64,000 nucleotides of DNA. It comes from Streptococcus tangpeifui. Its GTDB lineage: Bacteria > Bacillota > Bacilli > Lactobacillales > Streptococcaceae. Below the pieces are notes generated by a model. That model worked only from the letters and a program-made list of their open reading frames with translations, had not been told where the DNA came from and did no database searches. The position numbers and the translations under genes are program-made. The stretch covers positions 62,001-126,000 of the forward strand of contig NZ_JAAKDU010000002.1 in the NCBI RefSeq assembly GCF_011038795.1. Reading direction: 5' to 3'. The stretch's first letter is position 1. Every line of letters starts with the position of its first letter. This document shows, piece by piece, positions 55,928-64,000 of this stretch.

Positions 55928-57487
55928 TTGAAATTTACAGAATTAAACTTAGCAGAAAATATTCTGCAGGCTGTTGAAAAAGCAGGTTTTGTTGAACCCT
56001 CTCCCATTCAGGAGATGACTATTCCCCTAGCTCTTGAAGGCAAAGATGTTATCGGCCAAGCGCAGACAGGGACTGGTAAAACAGCCGCTTTCGGCCTGCC
56101 AACCTTAAATAAGATTGATACTGCCAATAATGTCATTCAAGCTTTAGTCATTGCGCCAACACGGGAATTGGCTGTTCAAAGTCAGGAAGAGCTCTTCCGT
56201 TTTGGCCGTGAAAAGGGCGTCAAGGTTCGCTCGGTTTACGGTGGTTCCAGCATTGAAAAGCAAATTAAAGCCCTGCGTTCAGGTGCTCATATCGTAGTTG
56301 GTACGCCAGGGCGTTTGCTGGACTTGATCAAACGTCGCGCCCTTAAGCTCAATACAGTTGAGACCCTAATTCTTGACGAAGCTGATGAAATGCTCAATAT
56401 GGGCTTTTTGGAAGACATTGAAGCTATCATCAGCCATGTGCCGAACGAACGCCAAACTCTACTCTTCTCGGCTACCATGCCGGATGCGATTAAACGTATT
56501 GGTGTGAAGTTTATGAAAGATCCCGAGCATGTCAGAATCGCAGCTAAGGAACTAACCAGCGATATGGTTGAGCAGTTCTATGTTCGTGTTAAAGAGCGGG
56601 AAAAATTTGATACTATGACCCGTCTGATTGATGTCGAACAGCCTGAACTATCTATTGTCTTTGGTCGGACTAAACGGCGGGTAGATGAATTGACTCGCGG
56701 TCTCAAACTGCGAGGCTACCGGGCAGAAGGTATCCATGGAGATTTGGATCAAAACAAGCGTTTGCGAGTCATCCGCGACTTTAAAAATGATAATCTAGAT
56801 ATCCTAGTAGCGACCGATGTAGCTGCACGTGGACTCGATATTTCAGGAGTGACTCATGTCTACAACTACGATATTCCGCAAGATCCCGAGAGCTATGTCC
56901 ACCGCATCGGGCGAACTGGCCGTGCAGGTAAATCAGGTCAATCCATCACTTTTGTCTCACCTAATGAAATGGGTTACCTTTCTATCATTGAAAATCTGAC
57001 TAAAAAGCGTATGAAAGGTCTTAAACCAGCGACTGCTGACGAAGCCTTTCAGGCTAAGAAACAGGTTGCCCTCAAAAAAATTGAGCGTGATTTTGCCGAT
57101 GAAAGCATTCGCTCTAACTTTGATAAATTCAAAGGAGATGCAGTAAAGCTGGCTGCTGAATTTTCACCAGAAGAACTGGCTCTTTATATCTTGTCCTTAA
57201 CAGTACAAGATCCAGAAACCATGCCAGAGGTAGAAATCAGCCGTGAAAGACCGCTGCCATTTAAACCTTCGGGATCTAATCATGGAAAAGGCAGTCGTGG
57301 TAATAACAACCGCCGCGGCAGTCGCGATCGTTATCGCCGTGACAACGCTGGCAATGGCCGTCGTGAATTTAAACGCAAGTCTAATAAAAACTTTAAAGAC
57401 TTTGATAAAAAAGATAACAAACGGCCGCATCGGACATCCAGCGAGAAGAAGAATGGTTTCGTTATCCGCAATAAGGGTGACCGCTAA
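55928..57487 (+). CDS. cshA: DEAD-box ATP-dependent RNA helicase CshA
   Basis: A 519-residue helicase. The Q motif (PSPIQEMTIP), motif I AQTGTGKT, PTRELA, motif II LDEADEML, SAT, and the helicase-C motifs ATDVAARGLDI and HRIGRTGRAGKSG are all intact. A C-terminal tail rich in Arg, Gly and Asn (RGNNNRRGSRDRYRRDN) binds RNA. CshA joins the Gram-positive degradosome and acts in cold adaptation. The start is TTG 55928 (KFTELNLAENIL follows), with only a weak AAGAAG as SD. Confidence 0.93.
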   Translation: MKFTELNLAENILQAVEKAGFVEPSPIQEMTIPLALEGKDVIGQAQTGTGKTAAFGLPTLNKIDTANNVIQALVIAPTRELAVQSQEELFRFGREKGVKVRSVYGGSSIEKQIKALRSGAHIVVGTPGRLLDLIKRRALKLNTVETLILDEADEMLNMGFLEDIEAIISHVPNERQTLLFSATMPDAIKRIGVKFMKDPEHVRIAAKELTSDMVEQFYVRVKEREKFDTMTRLIDVEQPELSIVFGRTKRRVDELTRGLKLRGYRAEGIHGDLDQNKRLRVIRDFKNDNLDILVATDVAARGLDISGVTHVYNYDIPQDPESYVHRIGRTGRAGKSGQSITFVSPNEMGYLSIIENLTKKRMKGLKPATADEAFQAKKQVALKKIERDFADESIRSNFDKFKGDAVKLAAEFSPEELALYILSLTVQDPETMPEVEISRERPLPFKPSGSNHGKGSRGNNNRRGSRDRYRRDNAGNGRREFKRKSNKNFKDFDKKDNKRPHRTSSEKKNGFVIRNKGDR

Positions 57488-57499
57488 TAAGTAAAGAAG

Positions 57500-57996
57500 A
57501 GAGTGGGACAAATTGCCATGATAGCTTAGCCCTCACCCACAAAGCATTGTAATCTCTGAAGATTACGTATAAGAAATCAGTAAATCGTGATAAAATCACG
57601 ATTTTGATTTTCTTCGCTCTCCCATTTTAATGCTCAGAGCTCTGCCACTCTCGTGTTTTTAGGTGGCAGGCTTTGGCAGTCTATCCCCAGACTGCCAAAG
57701 TCCGCTGGAGCATTTTGACACTTGCTTTGCAAGCTTTATTTCCCGATTAAAAAGCTCTACCAGAGCTTTTTAACCCACCTCCGCACAATTGATTAGGTTG
57801 ACCGCTACTCCTTGCTACGAAAGGGATAAGGACTGCCAATCAGCAGTGGTTCATTGGTACTAAAGCACCTAATGAACTGTGCAGGGGTAAGACTTCTTGG
57901 CATAGCCAACAAGTCTTACTCCCAACCACTGCGTCAATATAGTAAATCTAGAACAATGCTAACGAGTCTGGACTTTTGTCCCAGACTCCTTTTTTC
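57500..57996. repeat. Mosaic hairpin repeat, copy E
   Basis: It starts GAGTGGGACAAA. It contains GTAATCT/AGATTAC, GCCAC/GTGGC, a perfect CTTTGGCAGTCT/AGACTGCCAAAG, AAAAAGCTCT/AGAGCTTTTT, CCGCACAATT pairing with AACTGTGCA, GCAGTGGTT pairing with AACCACTGC, and AAGACTT/AAGTCTT. The closing terminator hairpin GAGTCTGG/CCAGACTC with T run is at 57962-57996. The first half is co-linear with copy D, and the end shares blocks with copies A and D. Confidence 0.85.
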
Positions 57997-58054
57997 TTTC
58001 AAAAGATAACTAATTTTAAGAAAAATTAAATTTAACAAAGAATAAAGAAAAGGC

Positions 58055-58083
58055 TTTCATAATTATCTGCAAATGAATATAAT
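58055..58083 (+). promoter_or_regulatory. Promoter of the 218-residue anchored protein gene
   Basis: TTTCAT, 17-base spacer, TATAAT (58078-58083). Confidence 0.5.
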
Positions 58084-58150
58084 ATAAGCGTAAGGAAGTT
58101 ATAAACTCTCAAGGATAGATGCCTTAGTCAAAAAGAAGGAGGTGGTTTTC

Positions 58151-58807
58151 ATGCCAAGTCGTCAAGATAGACACCATCCTAGAGAAAGGAAAAGTCTCTG
58201 GAAGTGGATTGCTGGCCTAGTGGGTCTTGTTCTAATAGCTTTGGCCGTTTCTATCTTTACTGGCCAAAAGGGAAGAAGTGATCAGACAGCTAAGGAAGTC
58301 AAAACTGCCCAATCATCTAGTCATCTTTCCAAGAAATCCGATAGTAAGAATCAGTCAGTTTCAAGTTCTACAGGTTCTGCTAGCAATGGAAAGACAGATA
58401 CTCAATCTTCGGACCAGATTATTTCCGGTGACCTAGTCGGCACCTGGCAGGGTCAGACTCCTGTCAGCAATTATGCCGTTACTATGACCTTTCAGGAAAA
58501 TGGCCAGATTGATGTGACGATTGACCAAACTGCTCTCAGTTTTACAGTTGGCAGTTTGAAAGAAATTTCACCTGGCCTATATCTCTACCAAGATATCAGT
58601 CCTGCGGATCAGGCTCACTACTTGTTACCGGGCGCTGAACTCGGTGGCACTGGTGGCCAAGTCAAGTTTGGCTATGGAGTATCTGTCAATGGTGATACCA
58701 TTAAGCCTGTCTTCTGGCAGGTCCAACCAGATCAAGATTTCACAGCCGATAACATGTCCAAGGAAGCCGGCTACCATGGAGAATTCACCCTTAGTCGTAG
58801 CCAGTAA
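58151..58807 (+). CDS. Membrane-anchored extracellular protein, unknown function
   Basis: A 218-residue protein: a short basic N-terminus, one helix (WIAGLVGLVLIALAVSIF, about 22-39), a Ser/Lys/Gln-rich linker (about 40-95), then a compact extracellular domain beginning GDLVGTWQGQTP and ending YHGEFTLSRS. The GTWxG start and beta-rich pattern recall small lipocalin-like domains of streptococcal surface proteins, but I cannot name a family. AAGGAGG lies eight bases before ATG 58151; an in-frame GTG at 58142 is less likely. Confidence 0.75.
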   Translation: MPSRQDRHHPRERKSLWKWIAGLVGLVLIALAVSIFTGQKGRSDQTAKEVKTAQSSSHLSKKSDSKNQSVSSSTGSASNGKTDTQSSDQIISGDLVGTWQGQTPVSNYAVTMTFQENGQIDVTIDQTALSFTVGSLKEISPGLYLYQDISPADQAHYLLPGAELGGTGGQVKFGYGVSVNGDTIKPVFWQVQPDQDFTADNMSKEAGYHGEFTLSRSQ

Positions 58808-58858
58808 ACGATATTCATGTATAAAGGCTTATTGTCAACTGTAGCGGGTGACTTATAG

Positions 58859-59128
58859 CTAAGTGCGAGAGGAGACAAATTTTGTCTTCTCTTTTTGTTT
58901 CTTTTGAATTTTTAGGAGACCAGCTAAAACGATCCTTTCCCAGATCGTTTTACTGTTGTTCAAAGAGAGGAAAATGCATTTTTTAAAGTTGTCAAAGTTC
59001 TGATACCCAAAAGCATTGCGCTTAATGTCTTTGATAAGTTTGTTGGTTGTTTCTAACTTAGCGTTAGAATAAGGCATTTCCATGGCATTGGTGATATTGT
59101 AGCCTTTGTAGCGTATAAAGATGCTCAA
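58859..59128 (-). pseudogene. ISL3-family transposase C-terminal fragment
   Basis: The reading frame contains NAMEMPYSNAKLETTNKLIKDI...NAFGYQNFDNFKKCIFLSLN, the characteristic C-terminal end of ISL3-group transposases (IS1167/IS1193 type). The N-terminal and central DDE parts are missing and no terminal repeats were seen. It is inactive. Confidence 0.85.
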
Positions 59129-59253
59129 AGCAGTTTTATTTGCATAATTAATAAAAATTGTGCTGGAGCATAGGAGGTTTTTATAAGATTTGGAAATAAA
59201 AATATTTTTCCTGATAAAGTCCTTAAATTTTTACTTTATAACTAATATAGGCG

Positions 59254-59685
59254 ATGGAATCCGAGGTAAAAGCGTCGTTAAAAACTGTATTGAAAAAGGG
59301 TTGCTTCAATCTCTCCTTATCTTGCTTTTATAGCTATGTGGGACTGTTTTTATTGACATCAACAGTTATCTTGTATTTGCTTCATTTGTTAATCGCTTTT
59401 TTATTTGGCAGTGGTGCAACGATTGGCTTAGGGATTTTTGAAGTCCTAGTTTCAGCCTTGCTTCTAACAGGCTTAGGTGATGGCATTTGGCAATTTGTGC
59501 CTTGTGCTTGGCCAGCACGGTTGATGGTGACTTGGTTTAATATGCTGCAATACCCAGATCAAAATCCTATTTTTGCCCAGCAGCTTCTTCTCTGGCTGGA
59601 AGTGGCCTTTCCAATGACCTTGCTTGGTTTATTTCTCAGTCTTCTTTGGTTTGACAGATGGCAAGGAAGAAATGATGGGGAGTAG
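59254..59685 (+). CDS. Hydrophobic membrane protein, unknown
   Basis: A 143-residue protein with three likely membrane helices (about 25-50, 55-80 and 110-132). I do not recognise a family. ATG 59254 lacks a convincing SD (only TATAGG), so the annotated start may be wrong or the 5' end may have been lost next to the ISL3 relic. It is followed by traX after 42 bases and may be in one transcript with it. Confidence 0.5.
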   Translation: MESEVKASLKTVLKKGCFNLSLSCFYSYVGLFLLTSTVILYLLHLLIAFLFGSGATIGLGIFEVLVSALLLTGLGDGIWQFVPCAWPARLMVTWFNMLQYPDQNPIFAQQLLLWLEVAFPMTLLGLFLSLLWFDRWQGRNDGE

Positions 59686-59727
59686 GATTGCCTATTGATT
59701 TACTAACGAAAGGAAATTGACTTATTT

Positions 59728-60567
59728 ATGGAAAAACTTAAAAAGCTGACAGGCTTTCAGCTCAAATACATCGCCTTGGTGCTCATGCTGCTAGACCATA
59801 TTCACTACTTTTTTGACTATACAGGAAAGATCCCCCTGTGGTTCAGTCAGCTAGGGAGATTATCAGCGCCTTTATTCTTATTTGCGATTATTGAAGGGTT
59901 TATCCATACGCATGACCGCAAGAAATACTTCCTGAAGATTTACGGTTTGGCTATTGCTATGGGAGCTATCCAGTTTGGCTTTTCTAATGTGCTGCACCCT
60001 TTGGTACGGGGAGATGGCTTCTTTCCGCAGAATATGATGCTGTCCTCCTTTGCCATTTTGTTGGTTGCTTTGCAGGGTATTGCTTGGATTGAGGAGAAGA
60101 AGTACCTTCGAGGCATTCCGACCCTTCTTTTTCCGATTCTTCTGCCCTTTCTTTTCATGCCTTTCTACCGTATTTTTATGGGTTCTGGTAATCAACTGGG
60201 CATGTTCGTTATTAACTTATTCAATTTCACAATCTTGCCGCTGCATTTTTCCATTATGGATGGTGGAACAGAGACTTTGATTGTAGGCATTGCCATGTAT
60301 CTCTGCAGAAAAACACTCAAAAGGGAAGTTCTTGCCTTTGTCATTGTGTCTCTAATAGTTAATTTAGGTCGTGGTTTCCTTGTAGGTGCTCCGTTGACGC
60401 TTCACACATTTTTATTTCTTTATTTTGAGTGGATGGAAATCTTTGCAGCTCCGCTCATGCTTATGTACAATGGGCAACGAGGCAAGGGTAGTAAACATCT
60501 CTTTTATATTTTCTATCCGCTGCATATTTACTTGCTCTACGGCTTGTCAGTCTTGCTTTACGGATGA
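59728..60567 (+). CDS. TraX family membrane protein
   Basis: A 279-residue polytopic protein with the TraX pattern LKYIALVLMLLDHIHYFF, GRLSAPLFLFAIIEGFIHT and the C-terminal HLFYIFYPLHIYLLYGL. F-plasmid TraX acetylates pilin; chromosomal Firmicute members are putative acyltransferases of unknown substrate. AAAGGA precedes the ATG. It lies 38 bases upstream of a two-component system and may be co-transcribed with it. Confidence 0.88.
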   Translation: MEKLKKLTGFQLKYIALVLMLLDHIHYFFDYTGKIPLWFSQLGRLSAPLFLFAIIEGFIHTHDRKKYFLKIYGLAIAMGAIQFGFSNVLHPLVRGDGFFPQNMMLSSFAILLVALQGIAWIEEKKYLRGIPTLLFPILLPFLFMPFYRIFMGSGNQLGMFVINLFNFTILPLHFSIMDGGTETLIVGIAMYLCRKTLKREVLAFVIVSLIVNLGRGFLVGAPLTLHTFLFLYFEWMEIFAAPLMLMYNGQRGKGSKHLFYIFYPLHIYLLYGLSVLLYG

Positions 60568-60605
60568 TATGATAGGAGTTACAAATAATAGAAAAAGGAA
60601 AAAAG

Positions 60606-61274
60606 ATGACACGCATTTTGGTAATTGATGACGAGGCAGATATTCTGACTTTGATAAAAAATACCTTAGAGTTGCAGAGATATCTGGTAGAGACTTTTAC
60701 CAGTGCTGAACAGGTTGACCGTTCAAAGTTAACAGATTATGATTTAATTTTACTAGACATTATGATGCCTGATGTAGATGGGCTTAGTTTTTGTCAGGAG
60801 ATTCGTCCTTTGGTAGACTGTCCCATTATTTTTCTGACGGCGAAAGCACAAGAAGCAGATATTGTCACGGGCCTTAGTTACGGAGCGGATGATTATCTAG
60901 TTAAACCCTTTGGTATCCAAGAGCTTTTAGCGCGTGTTAATGCCCACTTACGCCGGGAAAGGCGTGAACATCATACCAGTCTAGTTTTAGGAAATATTCG
61001 GTTTGATCTGTCTGCCAAAGAAATTTCTATTAGTAATCAAGTACTTGCTTTGACGAAATCAGAGTACGAAATTTGTGAGCATTTGGCCAAACACCGCGGT
61101 CAGGTTTTCTCTAAAGAGCAGCTTTATGACTATCTCTATGGATTTGAAGAACGCGGGGCACCTGCGGCCATTGCCGAGCATATTAAAAATATTCGAGCAA
61201 AATTTCGGATGGCTGGAGCAGAGCCCATTGAAACAGTTTGGGGAATTGGTTACAAATGGCAAACAAAAAATTAA
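60606..61274 (+). CDS. OmpR-type response regulator, lantibiotic-sensing subgroup
   Basis: A 222-residue regulator with phospho-acceptor D51 (LILLDIMMPDVDG), K in DDYLVKPFG and a winged-helix end (LTKSEYEICEHLAKHRGQVFSKEQLYDYLYGFEERG...GIGYKW). The EYEICEHLAKHRGQVFSKEQLY segment is of the SpaR/NisR/NsrR type. It overlaps its kinase by 19 bases. Confidence 0.88.
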   Translation: MTRILVIDDEADILTLIKNTLELQRYLVETFTSAEQVDRSKLTDYDLILLDIMMPDVDGLSFCQEIRPLVDCPIIFLTAKAQEADIVTGLSYGADDYLVKPFGIQELLARVNAHLRRERREHHTSLVLGNIRFDLSAKEISISNQVLALTKSEYEICEHLAKHRGQVFSKEQLYDYLYGFEERGAPAAIAEHIKNIRAKFRMAGAEPIETVWGIGYKWQTKN

Positions 61275-62647
61275 ACCAGTCCTTGACCAGTATTTTCATG
61301 ACTTATTTCATGAGTGTTGTGCTGGGAATAGTAGGAATAGGGATTATAGCTTACATTGGTTTGGTAGTGGCTTTTAGAACCGGATTTATCTTGCCAGCTA
61401 ATCAGACAGAAAACGAGTTGATAAGCTTAACAAGATCAATTGAGACAGATTCGCATTTTAAGCTATCCAATCTTCCACAAGGGACTAGCTATCTGCTCGT
61501 AGATAAAGGTGGACAGGAACTACAAACTAATATGAGCTCTTCATTGAAGAAGGCGGCGACGTCATCTCAAGATTCTTACCGTCTTGACCATGGTCACTAT
61601 GGGTATTTCAAAACCTTTAGGAGGCCTGACGGCAGCCATCTTATTGTCAGTTATCAACTCAGGCAGCGTTATCGTGATCCTTGGTTAGAGCAGCATTTGC
61701 CCCGTCTGAGCACGGTTATTATTGGTTTGTTTAGCTTAGGGCTCTTGCTCTATTTTGTCTTGATCAGCCTTTTCTTTGGCCGTTATGTCAAGCGTCAGTT
61801 GGAGCCTATTATAAGGATGACAGATAAGATTCAAGAGGAGGAGTTAGAATTTTCTTTACCGAAGACTAGAATCAGGGAGTTCGACCAAATTATCCAGAGT
61901 TTGGACAGATTGCGCACTAGTTTGCGAGATTCCCTAATGCGCAGCTGGCAATTGGAGCAGGAAAAGCAGAACCAGATAGCTGCCTTAACGCACGATATCA
62001 AGACGCCCTTGACTGTCATCAAGGGCAATACGGATTTATTAGAAATGACAAATCTGACGGATCAGCAGTCTGAATTTTTGGCCTATACTAAGCGCAATGC
62101 TCAGTTGCTGGATGACTATGTGCAAGCGCTCAACCAATTGACTAAAAGTCAGAAACGACAAGACTACACACCGAATCTGATATCTCTTAAAGCCTTTTTG
62201 GATGACTTGGACAAGGATGCTAAGGGGTTATCTCTGGCTAAAAAGGTCACTTGGGAACCGCAGGTTCTATCTAGTCTGCCCGATATCCAAGTCAACTGGG
62301 ATCAGACTCTTCTTAAGCGAGCTCTCATAAATGTTATAAGCAATGCTATGGAATATTCACCAACAGGAAGTGTGGTCAGCTTGACCTATGAATTGCAGGA
62401 TAGTCAGCTTTTATTGTGCATCACTGACAGTGGTTCAGGGTTTAGTCAAAATGCCTTGGAATCGGCTAAAATGCCTTTTTATACTTCTAATACCAGCAGG
62501 AATAAAAGCCAGTATCACCAAGGATTGGGCTTGGCTGTTGCGGATAATATTGTCCGCCTGCACGGCGGAAGTCTGGAAGTGTCAAATGCTAGGCAAGGCG
62601 GCGGCCAGGTCACGATCACCTTACCTATTATAAAAAAACAAGTTTGA
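61256..62647 (+). CDS. Sensor histidine kinase, SpaK/NisK-like
   Basis: A 463-residue kinase: helix 1 at about 12-40, an extracellular sensor of about 105 residues, helix 2 at about 150-174, a HAMP-like linker, the phosphorylated H246 in ALTHDIKTPLTVIKGN, and ATPase boxes NVISNAMEYSP, DSGSGF and GLGLAVADNI. This layout is that of subtilin/nisin-type sensors. I use ATG 61256, inside the regulator gene's end. Its target genes are not evident in the window. Confidence 0.88.
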   Translation: MANKKLNQSLTSIFMTYFMSVVLGIVGIGIIAYIGLVVAFRTGFILPANQTENELISLTRSIETDSHFKLSNLPQGTSYLLVDKGGQELQTNMSSSLKKAATSSQDSYRLDHGHYGYFKTFRRPDGSHLIVSYQLRQRYRDPWLEQHLPRLSTVIIGLFSLGLLLYFVLISLFFGRYVKRQLEPIIRMTDKIQEEELEFSLPKTRIREFDQIIQSLDRLRTSLRDSLMRSWQLEQEKQNQIAALTHDIKTPLTVIKGNTDLLEMTNLTDQQSEFLAYTKRNAQLLDDYVQALNQLTKSQKRQDYTPNLISLKAFLDDLDKDAKGLSLAKKVTWEPQVLSSLPDIQVNWDQTLLKRALINVISNAMEYSPTGSVVSLTYELQDSQLLLCITDSGSGFSQNALESAKMPFYTSNTSRNKSQYHQGLGLAVADNIVRLHGGSLEVSNARQGGGQVTITLPIIKKQV

Positions 62648-62675
62648 GACACTTTTGATCCCAAACTTGTTTTTT
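62637..62675 (+). terminator. Terminator of the two-component operon (bidirectional)
   Basis: AACAAGTTTG pairs perfectly with CAAACTTGTT and is followed by TTTTT. It contains the kinase stop codon, and the upstream A run would serve the opposite strand too. Confidence 0.88.
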
Positions 62676-62752
62676 ATGTGACTTCAACCCGCCTCGCTTC
62701 GATAAGTGGAGGAAAATAAACACCCGTAAAGCAGGTAGTCAAGATTGTATTT

Positions 62753-64000
62753 TTAACTAAACAGTTGAATTAGAATACCACCTAGGATAAGGATGATAGC
62801 CCCGCCGAGCCGGTTGGCCATTTGGGCAAAAGCAATCATTTCCATACGGTCAGCAGCCGAGAGGACGGCGATATTGCCTGTGCCTCCCATTGAGTTGTTA
62901 ATCATACCAGCTCCGATGGCTGTTTCAACTGGAAATAGTCCGAAAATCTTACCAAGGAACCAGCTGGCAAGCCCCATAGCAACAACTGATGTCAAGCTGA
63001 GGATAAGGAATTGCCAGGTCATAGCTTGTGCTAGTTTAGATAGATCCATCATAGCCAAACCGATACCAGCTAAAACAGCGTGAGTCAAGTTGGTCATGAC
63101 GACTTGGTTGAACATAACAACACAGTCTTGAAGTGCTTTGGGTACAGTATCAGTTGCTTTCAGGATAAATACAATAATAATCATAAAGGCATAACTGTGA
63201 ATTTTTGGTACAAAAGCATTGAGGATAACCCCGATGAGAAAGAGGCCAAATGCAAACATCAGTCCGACACCGATCTTGGTAGCATCGAGGGTTAAGTGTG
63301 GTCTTTCCAGTTCTTCCTTATTAACTTCGATAAGGACACCATGACCATTGTATTTTGTCTTGGCAAAGGCCTTGGCGATAAAGATAGCACCGATAATAGC
63401 AAAGAGGTTACCAAGGGTTGTCGCAGGTGCTAGATGATTGAGAATATCACCTGCTGGGACATGAAGTTGGCTGGCATAGATTTTAGATAATGGGACGATA
63501 CCAGCCCCCATCCCTCCTGCCATCTGTGCCATAGAAATATAGAGGACAGAATGGCTAAAGCCTTGTCCAAGCAAAACTCCCATACCACCAGTAGCAAAGA
63601 AACCAATGACCATAGTAGCAAGTGAGATGGGAATGAAACGAGCCGAAGCCCTAACCAAGAGGTTGCGGTTCATCCCAAGGATAGCACCACAAATTAAAGC
63701 GGCGATATAGAAATCCAGAAATCCCCAATCTTGCATAAATGCCGCAGTCGCTTGTACAACAGTTTTGGGCATAATTCTTAAACTGTTAAGCAGGGCCGCC
63801 AGCAAGAGGGTCATGACCGAACCTCCACCTAGATAAGTATTAAAGAAAGGTGTTTTTTGACCAATCCAATAGAAGAGATGGCCTAGAAGAACCAACATAA
63901 AGGTAATCCCCAACATGTTGAGTGGGAGTTTCCCCATCCAGATAGTGACAGCTAAGATGAGCACCAAGACTACATACAAGGGGAGACCAACACCAGAAAT
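62753..64000 (-). CDS. 2-hydroxycarboxylate transporter (malate/citrate type), 5' end outside window
   Basis: At least 415 residues of a 2HCT-family symporter (CitS/MaeP/CimH group). Diagnostic features are the two GGxG loops (MAGGMGAGIVPLSKIYAS and NNSMGGTGNIAVLSAADRMEM) and about ten helices. These carriers import malate or citrate with H+ or Na+. The reading frame is open at the window edge, so the true start lies beyond 64000. The streptococcal MaeP role (malate uptake) is likely but not proven. Confidence 0.88.
   Translation of the reverse strand: MSGVGLPLYVVLVLILAVTIWMGKLPLNMLGITFMLVLLGHLFYWIGQKTPFFNTYLGGGSVMTLLLAALLNSLRIMPKTVVQATAAFMQDWGFLDFYIAALICGAILGMNRNLLVRASARFIPISLATMVIGFFATGGMGVLLGQGFSHSVLYISMAQMAGGMGAGIVPLSKIYASQLHVPAGDILNHLAPATTLGNLFAIIGAIFIAKAFAKTKYNGHGVLIEVNKEELERPHLTLDATKIGVGLMFAFGLFLIGVILNAFVPKIHSYAFMIIIVFILKATDTVPKALQDCVVMFNQVVMTNLTHAVLAGIGLAMMDLSKLAQAMTWQFLILSLTSVVAMGLASWFLGKIFGLFPVETAIGAGMINNSMGGTGNIAVLSAADRMEMIAFAQMANRLGGAIILILGGILIQLFS

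Noticed and set aside
57197..57511. Minus-strand 104-codon frame at the end of cshA
   Set aside because: It is a shadow of the Arg/Gly/Asn-rich helicase tail.

Overview
The window reads as chromosomal DNA of a low-GC Gram-positive coccus of the genus Streptococcus, most likely the mutans group. The reasons are the order ppc-ftsW-tuf, the block murI-rdgB-yfcE-cbpB-xerD-scpA-scpB-rluB-yidD, EF-Tu and AlaRS of streptococcal type, and two antigen I/II (SpaP/PAc-type) LPxTG adhesins. The species cannot be fixed from the sequence alone.

Layout. 1-5.8 kb: end of ppc, ftsW, a zinc alcohol dehydrogenase, tuf, and a diaminopimelate decarboxylase. 6.6-12.6 kb: a tightly overlapping housekeeping operon (cell wall, nucleotide sanitation, c-di-AMP binding, chromosome segregation, pseudouridylation, membrane insertion). 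14-17.4 kb: an ABC-2 transporter with a DesK/NarL-type two-component system, resembling antimicrobial-peptide or polyene resistance modules. 17.6-18.5 kb: pnuC with a candidate NAD+-II leader. 18.7-26.2 kb: a tryptophan T-box, a chorismate mutase and trpEGDCFBA. 26.2-27.9 kb: a decayed class II bacteriocin/immunity island. 28-38.5 kb: ftsK, a minus-strand methyltransferase/cupin operon, an O-methyltransferase, prsA, and an alanine T-box leading into a LURP-one gene and alaS. 39.3-43.4 kb: two paralogous HExxH membrane proteases around an omega-amidase/aminotransferase pair and an IS3 relic. 44.2-55.6 kb: two antigen I/II genes with a TPP-riboswitch-controlled thiT on the opposite strand between them. 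55.9-64 kb: a DEAD-box helicase, membrane-anchored proteins, an ISL3 relic, TraX, a lantibiotic-type two-component system, and a partial 2-hydroxycarboxylate transporter.

The most unusual content is non-coding. At least five copies of a 0.2-0.6 kb intergenic element built from consecutive perfect hairpins occur at 6.1, 13.8, 19.6, 38.5 and 57.5 kb. They share some modules and carry different palindromes elsewhere. A second 230-bp intergenic repeat occurs twice (26.2 and 32.9 kb). The bacteriocin island has a start codon out of frame with its peptide, and an immunity-like gene broken at a run of ten T. The two adhesins carry matched numbers of helical (A) and proline (P) repeats, five plus five and three plus three, as expected for intertwined stalks of different length.
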